A stretch of 64,000 bases of DNA from Bolinopsis microptera. Lineage: Eukaryota; Ctenophora; Tentaculata; Lobata; Bolinopsidae. The notes beneath the pieces are model-generated. The model saw only the letters and a list, made by a program, of their open reading frames with translations, was not told the origin of the DNA and did no database searches. The translations under genes were made by a program, and so were the position numbers. This document shows, piece after piece, positions 21,236-32,161 of the stretch (position 1 is its first letter; every line of letters begins with the position of its first letter). Location of the stretch: contig NC_087072.1 of assembly GCF_026151205.1 (NCBI RefSeq), forward strand, positions 4,450,084-4,514,083, read 5' to 3'.

Positions 21236-21434
21236 TTTTTAAATAATCCAAATACAGGCAGCGATTTAGTCAACTTAAGTTTGTCATTTATGTAATTGAA
21301 CATTAAAAATGTATCCTTCATAGAATTTTGTATTATCTCGAGGGTATAAAATTGTCAATTGAGAAACACGTCATAAATCTAAACAAATAAGTTCATTAAA
21401 ATAGCTATCAATCAGTAAATGAACGAACCTGTAC

Positions 21435-22766
21435 ATCTAGATGATGTAGGTCCACCACTTGTAACTTGTCAGACCGGTTGTTGTACAGCTTCCTGTTCAG
21501 CCTGAAAACACATTTCTGTTACCATGACAACGTTACCATTACAAGTTACCCGTGATGGGGAGTGTCATGAGGTTACGTGACTGATAAAGTTAATACACCT
21601 CCTCCCCACTAATAGTGCACTAACCTGGAAATGAGGGAGTAGACTCCAAAAAGTGAGGACCAGCGTCATGTCAGTAACTTTAAAAAAAGCCCGGGCCTAT
21701 TTTAGATCCTGAAATTAGTGCCAGGAGTCTGTTTTGTGGATTATATTGTTGGCTTTAAAGGGATTTAAAAAGTGTAAACAGTAGGGTATTTATAAAACAC
21801 ATAATTACTGAACACGTGTCGAGATTAACTTAAAACGTGAAAAATCAATAATCAAGTAATCACACGTTTCCTTGCCCCTTCCCTTGTCTGAAAAGTGAAA
21901 ACTATCCCCTCCCCTTTCACCGAACGTGTGTCTAATCACGAGCAATTTAAATCAAACACGTAAAAACAAGTAACACATAAATGCGAGTACAGTGGCAGTC
22001 AACTACATGAATGGTAGTCAACTGATAGTGCGGAGAAACACGGCACACACGTTAGGCCAGGAATGTTCCGCGCCATATAAGGAATAATTCACTGGGTGTA
22101 CAAATAAACAATGTGGTTGGGCCGTGAACTGGTGGTATTTTTTACACAACTTGTTTTAGTGGGCTTGTCAAGTCCTGTGCTCGATTATAGTAGTATAGAA
22201 GTGAGGCGGAACACCATAGTATGAAGACACAGGCACTTTTAGAGTCCATTTTAATATCACTTTTCACGCTCAGTGCTTCAGACTTTAAAGTAAAACTGGC
22301 ACTTTCCATTTTAACTTCGGCTAATTGATCCCTTACCAATATAAGATAAGTTGTAAATGTAAGTATGAATTGTGGGTCAAATAAGACAGTAGTTTTTATG
22401 TTCTTATGTGACTTTTTAATCTATAATTCCCGGCCAAAAACTCAAAATTGGCCGGGGCCGGGAATAAACACCTCCCCCGGCGCCGGGAATCCCGGTCGTT
22501 CAGTGCATTACAGCACAGTAAACAGAGCCAAAGTTGTTACTTGTCAAATGCTAAAATAGAATCTCTAGAATACAAATAAATTCATTCGATCAACATCGAA
22601 AATGACGTCACAACGACGGTAATGTCAATGACGTCACGAAGCTCACTTGAAGTTTTTGCTGCTGTCTGAGTTTATCAGCTTGTTCACCAGTCTCTGTACT
22701 TCTTCAGCGTGCTGATTCAACAGCTCCTGCGGGAGATGCTTGGTCTTTCAGCGCTTTTAGCTTCTC
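21435..22766 (-). CDS. Two exons of an unidentified coiled-coil gene
   Basis: Exon a, 22766-22647, follows a TTTCAG acceptor and ends at GTGAGC. It reads EKLKALK, then after a one-base slip in AAAGACC, PQELLNQHAEEVQRLVNKL and INSDSSKNF. Exon b, 21501-21435, follows TTTTCAG and joins in phase (AA+G) to give KLNRKLYNNRSDKLQVVDLH and HLD, ending at GTACAG. The charged, leucine-spaced sequence suggests a coiled coil. I do not recognise the protein. The one-base slip is either a sequence error or decay. A GTAAGT donor near 23405 (minus) may end an upstream non-coding exon. The downstream exons could have been displaced by the LINE and gypsy insertions at 15-21 kb. Confidence 0.45.
22430..22500. 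repeat. GC-rich CCGGC/GCCGG cluster
   Basis: Contains CCCGGCCAAAA, TTGGCCGGGGCCGGGAATAA and CCCCCGGCGCCGGGAATCCC. These are interleaved inverted copies of GGCCGGG and GCCGGGAAT in an intron-sized AT-rich region. It could be a short fold-back unit. No gene. Confidence 0.4.
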
Positions 22767-24200
22767 CTGAAATAATCGAGAGGTAATATTGTCTTCTTTC
22801 TCTAATAACAAACAAAATAATAAACAAACAAATAAGCAAAGTTTTGTCTGCTTTCAAGCTCAAAAGTAATAGTAACACTAACACGACTCACGAGCCCTTT
22901 AAAGCTTGTAATAATGTATACATTATTATTAAGGCGTGACTGTGTTTTCTATGGACAAAATTATTTCAACCTAATTTCTGCATGACAATGTCAAATGTTT
23001 AACCTAATTTCTACATGACTATGATCCAGCTATCAGGAAAATTTAAACATCTAATAATTTAAAATTATATCATTAGAACTAGAAGTTCATTTAAAAGTAT
23101 CGAAATCTTAGTTCTATTTTTACAGTCACTTTTTTAACTATTGAGTTCAATGATTGCTAACTTTGATTTACTCTTTAACTAAAATTTGCTGAAATTAAAA
23201 AGTTTTATGATAAAAAGGTACACAAAATCAAAAACTTAGTCGATTAAACTCGTTTCTAGTCTGCGTCCAAACTTACTTATTATTATTAGAGTTAAACGTT
23301 AGAATTTATAAATAATAGTAAAACAGGATTTAATATCTCCCAAAGGATCAACCTCGTGAACTGTAACTTCGATTTAATAAAAGGCTCGAATAAAAGCAAA
23401 GAGGTTACTAAGCACTTACCTATTACCCCCATGACATAAGGTTAAAATTCTCCCCTAACGAGATATTGGCGAAAAACTGTCTCGATCACGTGATATGACC
23501 GTATAAGGAAGTTAGCCTAATTTCTCTATAGTGTTTCAGTATATGCTTTTGTAAAGGATTTGGTTAGGGTTAGGCCGTTAGGGTTGGGATCTGATTAGAG
23601 GGTTATGGTTTCCGGGTTTCGAATAGTTGTTTAGGGCCATCTACAGAACGGGTTGAAGAAGTCACGTGACAGGCGATTGTAGAGTGATTAATCATCATCC
23701 ACCATAACTGCCATCGTAAACAGTTAATTAATTAGGTGTCAACAATCAAGCACAATATATAATACAGCAGGGCTGATTACTGCTGACACATTATAAAGCA
23801 ACTAAGAGCAGAAATATGGATGATGGAATAACGCGAGGCAACAGTGAACTGGGCGCAATTAAGGCGCGAACAGCGAACGCACGAGGTGTAAAGCTCAGAG
23901 TGCTCCTTCATCAATTATGTTCACTCTTAGACGGATTTGACACGCGAAATTGCGCGGCAATTATGCGCGGCGCGTAAAACTTTTGTAAACCTTTCGGACA
24001 AGGGTTAAATTATTTTTCTACTGTCAACACAGCCCAAGTTATACATGTTTTAATATCAAAAAATGTCCAATTTTTTTGTATCATTTTTAAATAATTTCTT
24101 TTTCAAATCGCCGCCACATCAAAATTATTTTATGAAAGTACATTAAATTTTCACAGAAAGTAAGCTTAATCGTTTTAGAACTATATTAAAAAAGAATTTA
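22767..24200. other. No gene seen; telomere-like TTAGGG words at 23562-23598
   Basis: AT-rich sequence with one short degenerate run GGTTAGGGTTAGGCCGTTAG GGTTGGG. Otherwise there are no coding frames or repeats I can support. Confidence 0.4.
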
Positions 24201-24496
24201 ATATAAAAATGTTAAAACTTTAAAATTATCAATTGAACAAATTGCCAACGTCCAAATATGTGTAAAATACGACTAAGAGGGGTCACGACACTGCGCGCAG
24301 CAGTGTTTTTAAAAAAAATTTTACCGGCTGGCTTGCTAGAAATTCCTTTAACATCCTGTTTGAGCTCGCACACGACATTGACTAGTGATTACATTGGTTG
24401 TGAGCGTCTGACGCATTTCATTGTTCAAGCTGCAGGTGACACAATTCAGCCAATCAGATGACAGGAATACCCAAAGTTAAAGTTGTAAACTTTTAT

Positions 24497-24600
24497 TTTA
24501 CTGGGCGTAGCTCAGCCCATGTCATTCCGCCTAATCTCTATTTTATGATTATGAACATAAATATAATAGCCTGTGGTCTCCAGGTAACTTTTACTTGGCC
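24497..24600 (+). repeat. Dispersed repeat R4, copy 2
   Basis: Diverged copy of 14452-14540: TACTGGGCGTAGCTCAGCCC, then TGTCATTCCGCC, then ATTATGAACAT. Its neighbour 24655-24925 carries R2 and R3, so R4, R2 and R3 cluster at both the 13-14 kb and 24 kb sites, in different order. Confidence 0.5.
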
Positions 24601-24654
24601 CGAAATAAGACTATTAAGGAAAACTTGAAACCTAACTTTTCCCAAATTGACGGA

Positions 24655-24760
24655 TTTTACTCGTCTAAATTTTTTCGAAGTAGCGCGCGCCGCTTTCTTC
24701 CCGATGGCTAATGCTACGAAGTAGCGCGCGCCGGCCCAAACTATTACTAATGGTCAATGC
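24655..24760 (+). repeat. Dispersed repeat R2, copy 2
   Basis: Two direct GAAGTAGCGCGCGCCG boxes (24678-24693 and 24718-24733), preceded by ACTCGTCTAAATTTTTTCGA and followed by TAATGGTCAATG, as in 12882-13008. The inter-box spacer is 16 bp shorter than in copy 1. Confidence 0.75.
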
Positions 24761-24812
24761 TCAAATTGTGCTCCCGGGGAGCTTATAACTTTTATTTGTT
24801 ATAGTTTCATGT

Positions 24813-24925
24813 TGTAGCGCGATGCACTACTGGCTCGCGCGCGCGCATCCAATAATGCTTCTCGCAACCACTTATGCAGATCGGCGAGATGCGAAGAATT
24901 GACATCGTGAATCAAAGTTCCATGC
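24813..24925 (+). repeat. Dispersed repeat R3, copy 2
   Basis: GTTGTAGCGCGATGCAC ... GCTTCTCGCAACC ... GAATTGACATCGTGAATCAA. It corresponds to 13203-13100 read on the minus strand. It contains an alternating purine-pyrimidine stretch CGCGCGCGCGC at about 24836 with Z-DNA potential. Confidence 0.6.
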
Positions 24926-25317
24926 CACGAGAAAAATGTTTTGGTGAAAACTCAACCGGAGGTTAATTAAATATTTATTTTACAACATTGCCAATTAATT
25001 GCATCTTTAAACAATTATATTAATTAACGCACTTCATTCCGATTTGGCTTTGTAGCTCACTTGCAATGCATTATTCAATTATATGTTATAATTTTTTGTT
25101 GTAGGTTTACAACCTACAAGGACGCGCGCCGAGTTGGACTCGTCGACGGTCCTCGTCGACGGTCCAATATATGGAACGAGTATCACCCGTTAGATTTTTT
25201 GTAACAGCGAGATCGAGAGCATTAGTTACTATTTACCATTTGTTGCCCAATGCAACTTAATATTACATTGTGTTATATAACGCATGATCTAGCTAAAATT
25301 TTTCGAAGAATCGCAGT

Positions 25318-25540
25318 AAGTTAGGGTTGCTATTAAGATTAATACGAACAACTTTACATTTGGCAGGATTAAACTTTAAGAGCCAAATACTCTCCCAGAC
25401 CTCCAGTTCTACAATATCTTCAGCAACACTGCTGTGGTTAGCTGCATTACCAATCAACTTGAGGTCATCTGCAAATAATTTAATCTTATTCTTGACTATA
25501 TCAGGTAAATCATTAATATAAAGAATGAATATGCTAGAGT
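25318..25540 (-). pseudogene. LINE reverse transcriptase fragment
   Basis: On the minus strand: FILYINDLPDIVKNKIKLFA, then DDLKLIGNAANHSS, then a segment ending LLKFNPAKCKVVRINLNS. This is RT subdomain 5 (FADD, the F/YxDD catalytic box) plus the 'L-FN--KC-V' block of a CR1/Jockey-like LINE. The expected upstream 'GVPQGS-LGP' is degraded (CPYRTSDSS) and the rest is missing. The plus-strand open frame over it is only its shadow. Confidence 0.7.
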
Positions 25541-25559
25541 CACTCGTCCTATAAGGGCA

Positions 25560-25896
25560 CTATGGCTGACCTACTCAAGCAGAAACCTACTCAAGCAGAA
25601 ACACGGATACTAAGGTTATGTCTCTCCTACATGGCCATGACATCACCTTTGCAGCCTTCCAGGCAAGGGTAGCCAACAACTGCGACCCTCAGTGTCCAAA
25701 TTGTAAGGTATTGGACACCAATTATCACAGACTCTTCTACTGTCCACTGTGCAGCTGCTCTTACAGGGAAACCCTGCAGGAGCATTCCTTTAATGACCAA
25801 CCATCATGGTCTATCTTAAGAGATGATAGTGATAACAGCATCACTGCCTTCCGCTCTCTAGCACAAATTACATTTTTCACACAATTTCAATTTTAG
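25560..25896 (+). pseudogene. LINE C-terminal zinc-finger-like fragment
   Basis: The 25618-25896 frame reads MSLLHGHDITFAAFQARVAN then CDPQCPNCKVLDTNYHRLFYC. This is the CX3CX2C ... HX4C arrangement found at the extreme C terminus of many LINE ORF2 proteins ('L-RL-TGH------ L----C-CG---T--H-L--C'). No RT is attached, and it is oriented opposite to the RT fragment next to it, so this is a separate insertion. Confidence 0.55.
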
Positions 25897-25899
25897 CAA

Positions 25900-26495
25900 T
25901 GGCCAATTGGCTTTCATGTGATGCATTACGCAGAGCACAGATAAAAATACTGATTCAATGATTAAAATTATAGCTGTGAGTGTCAATAAATTACTGTGTC
26001 ATAGAAAAGGAACGATGTACACGTGATCTGAGATACCAATATCTCAATATCAAAAGAATATGATTTCTAAATGTATTGTAAATGACTTTCATTTTTGGAA
26101 TGTTTCGAAAGAAGTTTTAACAAGAATTGAAGGTACCAGTTATATCAGTAATAAGGAAAAACACAATGATCATCTGTGGTTCCATCCTTATGTAGCAAAG
26201 AAACGTTTTATAAATCTTTACTCCACTGGGAAGTATGAATAAATTAAATTTTGTAATGTTGTTTTTATTCATGATTAATATTTGATAAATTATTAAATTT
26301 GATGGAGAAATAGTTATTTTTCCATGTAGTGTGATGATACTTTGTAGACGTTAGTGATGATGTTATGTCATAATTTTTACTTTACTTTACTTTACTTTAA
26401 AGGATAGTGTCTAGAAACATTCATAGTCCATGGTGGCAGGTATCAAGTTAAACGAAGTTACACTGACTGGCAATGTATAGTAAAACAAAATTTTA
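25900..26495. other. No gene supported
   Basis: Holds a 60-codon plus frame (26060-26242, ending HLWFHPYVAKKRFINLYSTG KYE) with no family resemblance, an AATAAATT after it, and a (TTTAC)n microsatellite at 26378-26398. No further features were found. Confidence 0.3.
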
Positions 26496-26855
26496 GTAAA
26501 ACAAAATTTAAATTTTATTGCCATTACAATGAATAATGATATCATAATAAATATAAGTAGACATCCGATAATAAACTTGTTACATCCAGTACAACCCAAG
26601 ATGTCAGCCGACGCGACTTACAAAATAAAGAAAGCTAGCATGTTAGGTTCATTGTTCATAGTTTTTCTAACGAGCATGCTTAGCACTTAGGCTGTACGGA
26701 AATAGCTTTAATTCTTCGTCATATTAAAAACTTTACATCATTTTTGAGATACAAAAATAAATTTTAAAATAAATAACTCTTTTGCTGTTTAGGCGCGGCA
26801 CCGCGCTTGACCCACATGCTATACAGTGTGTAGCAACACAGCGCTGAAAACAGAA
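26496..26855 (-). repeat. Dispersed repeat R5, copy 1 (LINE 3' UTR or SINE)
   Basis: About 360 bp, alignable throughout with 28518-28872 in the same orientation. Read on the minus strand it starts TTCTGTTTTCAGCGCTGTGT, includes GGCGCGGCACCGCG (GCGCGGTGCCGCGCC on minus) and ends AATAAAATTTAAATTTTG plus a duplicated TTTTAC block. The last 120 bp match the 3' tail of the LINE at 8.1 kb. It directly follows the LINE coding remnant at 26.86-27.88 kb, so it may be that element's 3' UTR. Confidence 0.8.
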
Positions 26856-26859
26856 GCTG

Positions 26860-27880
26860 AATGCGATTGCCGTCTCCCTCTCTCACCCCTGACCGCTATC
26901 AGGGTACTCCTGAGGATTGAGAATCTAATCCTGGTGCGCATATAACACATAATAGCCGCATAGTCTTCTCCTCTCTTCTGGGATAGTTTTTCAGCGAGTC
27001 TCTTGTGGCTTGTGGACCCCATCCGCCATTTGTTGAGTATATAAGTGGGGTAAAGGTGCCTTTTTCCACCTGGATGATTCTGTTGTTGTACTTTTTCATT
27101 TTCCTCATTTCATGAGCTTTATAGATCTGTTCCATATCTTTTTCGTCATATGTGGGTGAGTTGGGGTGGGTTACACAGACATCAAAGAATGTTCGTTCAA
27201 ATGTGCTCCAGAGACCTCGTGAGGATACATCAGGTGCAGCTCTATCAGCATTGGTACCAACAATTTCTTCATTATCAAGGGGTATCAATGCTGGCTCAGT
27301 CAATACATCTCTGCATACTTCACGCTGCAGCTCTGCATTTAGATCGCGGATGTTGTTGTGTCTCATAGAAACATAGCCACCTTTCTTGCATATAAGTGTG
27401 TGATTTCACGCACAGTGAAATGGGGTGTTAGACATCTCCCAACCATAACGCAAGTACAGAGCATCACGGAACTCAATCTTGTTCAGGGAGTAGCCAAATC
27501 TCTTCAATGGAAGTGCAGTAAGCCAACATCCTGAACCTTTCTCTTTGATGAACTGGAGAGATCTCTTTAGGTTGGGATCTCTTACACTGTCCTCTATTGA
27601 TTTGCTAACCGTAAATAAGTGTTTCTCCTTGATTGCCTTGAGACTTTTTATAGTGTCATTTTGAATTGACATGTTGTAATGTTCAAGGGTATTTTGCTGG
27701 TTGATAATCAGGTCTGTGAGGTCTTTTGTGATGGTGACTGAGGCTGTGAATTCTCTATTGCAGTTTTCAACTGGGTTGGAGATACCTAGGCCACCATGTC
27801 TGACTGGCAATGCAAATATGGAGCGGTCCAATGTTAACTTTAAATGGATCACTATGCAATGAAACACACCAGTTGTTACA
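26860..27880 (-). pseudogene. LINE polyprotein C-terminal half with nuclease-like domain, broken
   Basis: Minus-strand blocks in order: SIFALPVRHGGLGISNPVEN ... EFTASVTITKDLTDLI (27850-27700); a cysteine/histidine block (HCA-stop-NHTLICKKGGYVS); MRHNNIRDLNAELQREVCRD ... PALIPL; then RGLWSTFERTFFDVCVTHPN ... KMKKYNNRIIQVEKGTFTPL; then after a frameshift near 27030, HKRLAEKLSQKRGEDYAAIM and RTRIRFSILRSTLIAVRGER G. This is the conserved region after the RT of a LINE family widespread in invertebrates; the D ... E-x-FTPL segment looks like a PD-(D/E)XK-type nuclease. One in-frame TGA lies at about 27406 and one frameshift at about 27030. The RT is missing. Confidence 0.7.
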
Positions 27881-28517
27881 AGTAATTATCAAACCCCACA
27901 GACAACATGTTTGTGGTACATTCTGAAATAGAACACAATTAGTATATATTATATCGACTATCATAAATATATAAACCAAATATATAGCAATTCACAATCT
28001 CCCACAATCTCCCGTCTGATACGTTCTCTCTAGCACAAATACGTTCTCTCTAGCACAAATTGCCATTGGTGAACTATCATCAAGATGATTATTATAGTGC
28101 TCATCTCTTACATGACATTTATTCTTCTTCAGCCTCTACTACTCACTATACTGCCTCATCTTCTGAACATTATTATCTTTAGTATTGTTGAGGATTCTCA
28201 ACACCCACTTTCAAGTCGAGTACTCTCGACCCACTTGAAATTGAAATTTTTGTTTAACTGAAATTTTTGTTTAACTGACTTAGTCCACATGCCTTGCAAA
28301 CTAACAGCACGGTATTTGTAATGGTCTAAGTTCCTAATACTCGCCAAAGATGGTTCCTCTAGTCAACCGTAGGAGAAGAGAAAGCTTAAAACAACAAATT
28401 AGATGGCTGCATTTTGTTTTGATTTTATTAGGCCCTAGTATTCATTCCTATTGTCTTAAAGTTTTAAGAGAACTCACCTTAAATTATTTTAATGCAGTCA
28501 CACAGATAAGTTTATAA
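27881..28517. other. No gene; short duplications
   Basis: Contains the tandem CGTTCTCTCTAGCACAAAT doublet (about 28020-28060) and an 18-bp tandem repeat TGAAATTTTTGTTTAACTGA at about 28240-28278. Nothing coding was found. Confidence 0.5.
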
Positions 28518-28872
28518 GTAAAACAAAATTTAAGTACAACAAAATTTAAATTTTATTGCCATTACAATGAATAATTATATCATAATAAATATAAGTAGGC
28601 ATCCGATAATAAACTTGTTACATCCAGTACAACCCAAGATGTCAGCCGGCTAACAAAAATAAAGAAAGCTAGCATGTTCATATTTTTCTAACGAGCATAC
28701 TTAGGCTGTACGGAAATAGCTTTAATTCTACGTCATATTAAAAATTTTACATCATTTTTAAGATACAAAAATAAATTTTAAAATAGATAACTCTTTTGCT
28801 GCTTAGGCGCGGCACCGCGCTTTCAACCCACATGCTATACAGCGTGTAGCAACACAGCGCTGAAAACAGAAA
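28518..28872 (-). repeat. Dispersed repeat R5, copy 2
   Basis: Same unit as 26496-26855 but with no LINE coding sequence on its 5' side. Sequence upstream of TTCTGTTTTCAGCGCTG differs completely from copy 1. This copy is therefore either a 5'-truncated LINE end or an independent SINE-like unit. Confidence 0.8.
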
Positions 28873-28959
28873 ATGAAGAAGCTATAACATATAAGCGGTG
28901 CGCCCGCTTAAACCTAAAACCATAAACTTTAAATATTGTCAAGATAATAAACGAGTTTT

Positions 28960-29210
28960 GCGAGATAATATAGCATGCTGACTTCGTAGGATATTACAAT
29001 TATACCCGTGCCAGTTCCAAATGTGAGTCAGCGCTTAAACCAAAAGCAGTTGGCAAAAGGAGCCAGTTGCCTGCAAGAGCTTTACTAGCACCCGATTTAC
29101 CACTTTTGGAGCACAAACTCAAACCTAAAACCGGCTTGATGTGGATTGATTCACAGAATATTTATCAGCACGCGGCACTAATAAAATGAAGTTCATTATC
29201 GAATTTTAGA
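28960..29210 (-). repeat. Dispersed repeat R1, copy 2
   Basis: Inverted relative to copy 1 at 7498-7775, and alignable end to end with scattered substitutions and small indels. Confidence 0.7.
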
Positions 29211-29339
29211 TAGGCCATGGATCGTTTAACACATATAAATAAATAAATAAATTCTAACATTTATTACACGCTTCGACATTAAAATATACCCAACAAAGAT
29301 GTACATTTAAGTCATTCAAGCGAGACTTAGTGTTGAAAT

Positions 29340-30888
29340 ACCAAGATTATGGACTTTTATCAGTTCAGATTTTATGAACAAATATTTGCATGAAGTTCCC
29401 AAAATTATGCACTTTCATATCAGTTCAGACTTTATGGACAAATATTAGAAATATTATCAAAAGCTAGGTGTAAATAAAACGTCTTTAGAGCATTTTTAAA
29501 ACATTCTACAGATGATAATGATCTCACTGAGTAGGGTAGTTCATTCCAAATTTTTGGTCCACAAAACATAAATGCAGCATCCGTTCGTCTGAAATGAGGA
29601 GCAGGAGGAACTTTCAACAAATAAAAGTCATCATCTAGTCTGGAACTTTGTCTTCGTACTTCCCTTAGATTGATGTGTCCTTGTAAGTACTGAGGGGCTA
29701 TGTTATTAAGACACTTGAAGACCAGAAGTGATATTTTGAACTTGATTCTGAACCGAACAGGTAAAAAGTGGAGCTTTTTGAGGTAAGGCATGATAGGTTC
29801 ACGTATATTTTTTCCGTAAAGACCAAAAATAAATCTAGCAGCATTGTTCTGTATCTTTTGTAGCTTATGGAGATTCTTTTCTGTTATACCATAATAGACT
29901 GAGTTGCAGTAGTCTATGAAACAGAGAATATTGGAGTGAACTAACTGAACTTTTAGTTTATGGGAAAGCTTTGAACCGATTCTTGATAAGTCCCTTTGAT
30001 TCAAATAACATACTTTGGACACAGCATTTATTTGAGAGTCCAGATTCATTTGGTGATCGAAAAAGAATCCCAGGTTCTTGGCCTTGCTAACAGGACAGAT
30101 TGAGAGGTCTCCTAAATCCATTGTCTGGATTGGGCTGACATATGGTCCTATATCAATGAACTCTGTTTTTCATCATTCAGTTTTAGGAAGTTAACTGTCA
30201 TCCATTGCTTTATCTCCAGAAAGCAATTTTTCACAGCTGTTAAATCAGGATTAGAACTGTGAACATCGAAAGCAAAGTACACCTGTGTGTCATCTGCATA
30301 CAAATGTATCGAGAAACCATATTTTGTGACAATTTCCTCAAGATCTCTGGTATACAATATGAACAGTAGTGGTCCTAAAATGGATCCTTGAGGTACACCA
30401 ATATCCAGATAGCATTCAGAAGATGTGGCTTTTTTAACTTTAACCTTGAATGTGCGATTATTAAGGTAACACTGTAACCAGCTGAGTGCTAGTTCTGTAA
30501 TACCATACGCATTCTTGAGTTTCGTAAGAAGGAGATTATGGTTTATGGTGTCGAAAGCAGCCGATAGATCTAAGAGTAGAAGCACAACATTCGATTTGCT
30601 ATCAATCATCATTAGAATATCATTATGTATCTTTGTAACTGCAGTTTCACAACTATGGAATTTTCTATAGCCTGATTGATATGGGGAAAATAGGTTGTTG
30701 ACATCAGCTTATTCATTTAATTGGCAATGAACTACTTTTTCTAATATTTTGAACAGATAGGTTAGATTGCTAATCGGTCGATAGTTTTTCAGCTCATCAA
30801 CATCTAAGGTAGGTTTCTTGAGTCCAGGCCTTATAGATGCTTCTTTTAGGGCAGATGGAAACTTTCCAACTCTTAGTGATTATATATA
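29340..30888 (-). mobile_element. 5'-truncated CR1/Jockey-like LINE with RT
   Basis: Minus strand. The RT N-terminal motif block (LKKPTLDVDELKNYRPISNL, about 30850-30740) is followed by an in-frame TAA at about 30705. The 30672-30148 frame then has LSAAFDTINHNLLL, GVPQGSILGPLLF and YADDTQ, the catalytic core. A one-base loss in an A run at about 30167 ends this frame. The next frame, 30121-29432, carries KAKNLGFFFDHQMN ... RFIFGLYGKNIREP ... FCGPKIWNELPYSVRSLSS and stops. No endonuclease domain: the copy begins inside the RT next to a (TA)n run at about 30886. The 3' UTR contains a 60-bp tandem duplication (29345-29440). Confidence 0.85.
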
Positions 30889-32160
30889 TATAAGAAGGTT
30901 ATTAGAGAATAACTAATGTTGGTAATCGATATTAATCAATTATTTAAAATAGTATTTGTGTTTGTTATTATTAACATAAATAAGGATTAAATACCAATAA
31001 GGATTAAATACCAAGCATATTGAAGTGTAGTATAGTGTTATTGGACTATGTTTATTTGAAAACAATCACCTAAATATTGTTGTAATAACAAGGGAATGAG
31101 ATTTTCCATTTGAGCTATTCAGTTCACAGGAAAGCAGATATGGACTGCTTTAAAACTTTTATTTTGGATAAAGTTTGTTTCAGTAACCATTAAGAACCAG
31201 TGGCCTTTTGTAACTACATCTTCAACCTCAGTTTCATTTTGAAACGTCAAGAGACTGGTAAAGTCAAATATTTTGTTACATAAATTTTTTTTTAAATTGT
31301 TGAAGGGTAGTAATTGTTTAGATCATAATTTTTATACGAAACTATTAATGTTTTTTAATAGCTGTTAGCAGGGTAAAATTTGTTAGGTGTGTTTCTATAA
31401 ATTTCTCTATTGGAAATTAAAGTTTTTGATCTCTACTATTTATTGTTATAATTAAAATGCTCATTGTAGCCAGTTAATTTTAAAAGATTTTCATCATCAT
31501 CAATATTATTAACTATTGAGTTACGTTCGATTGAAATATTAGAATAATAAAACACTACTACATTTCACTAAACAAAACGACAGGGACACAGAAAGGAGAA
31601 GGACATTACACATCATACGGACGGAAGCTGCTGCTGAGTTGACGAGTATCTGATTGTATTAATTATGGGTTTCTTGTTCATTAAAATAAGTGTGATCATA
31701 CTTGTAAAGTATATTGGGCTGACACAGCTGCTGCAAGGTTAACATTGGGGTCCAAAGCCGGGAGTGTGATACACATTACATAACACGTATGACGCAAGAG
31801 ATACAAAATATAAAATATAAATGAGTGATTCTCGGATGTAGCGCGGCGTCATTTCATTATTTTGGCGCAGTAAATCACGCTGGATAATGAAATGATAAAG
31901 TTTTACGTAGTTTAAGTTTCGCGCGCTACGTTTACACAAAATATTTGTGGGTCCGTCCCACGTTCCAGACACACACTCCAGACAAGTCCAGACACTAGTG
32001 TAAAGTGGATGAGCTGATCAGTGTTCTGTGTTATATGCGTAAATATATAGTTTCTATGTTTGACTGTGGTGTGTATTGTGTGTGTTATTTTGTGTGTGTA
32101 GTATGAAATCTATATGGACTAGTTTGTGTGTTCTAGTTTGTGTGTTCATATTTATGTAAT
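30889..32160. other. No gene supported
   Basis: AT-rich. It includes a 17-bp tandem repeat (AAGGATTAAATACCAAT) at 30981-31012 and a low-complexity TGTGTG patch at 32070-32100. The 77-codon minus frame at 31972-31739 has no recognisable feature. Confidence 0.4.
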
Positions 32161-32161
32161 A

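Noticed and set aside
25327-25521. 64-codon plus-strand frame
   Set aside because: Antisense shadow of the reverse transcriptase fragment read on the minus strand.
27150-27376. Two plus-strand frames
   Set aside because: Shadows of the LINE polyprotein fragment on the minus strand.
31739-31972. 77-codon minus frame with a hydrophobic stretch
   Set aside because: No homology, no splice context, composition like the surrounding non-coding DNA.
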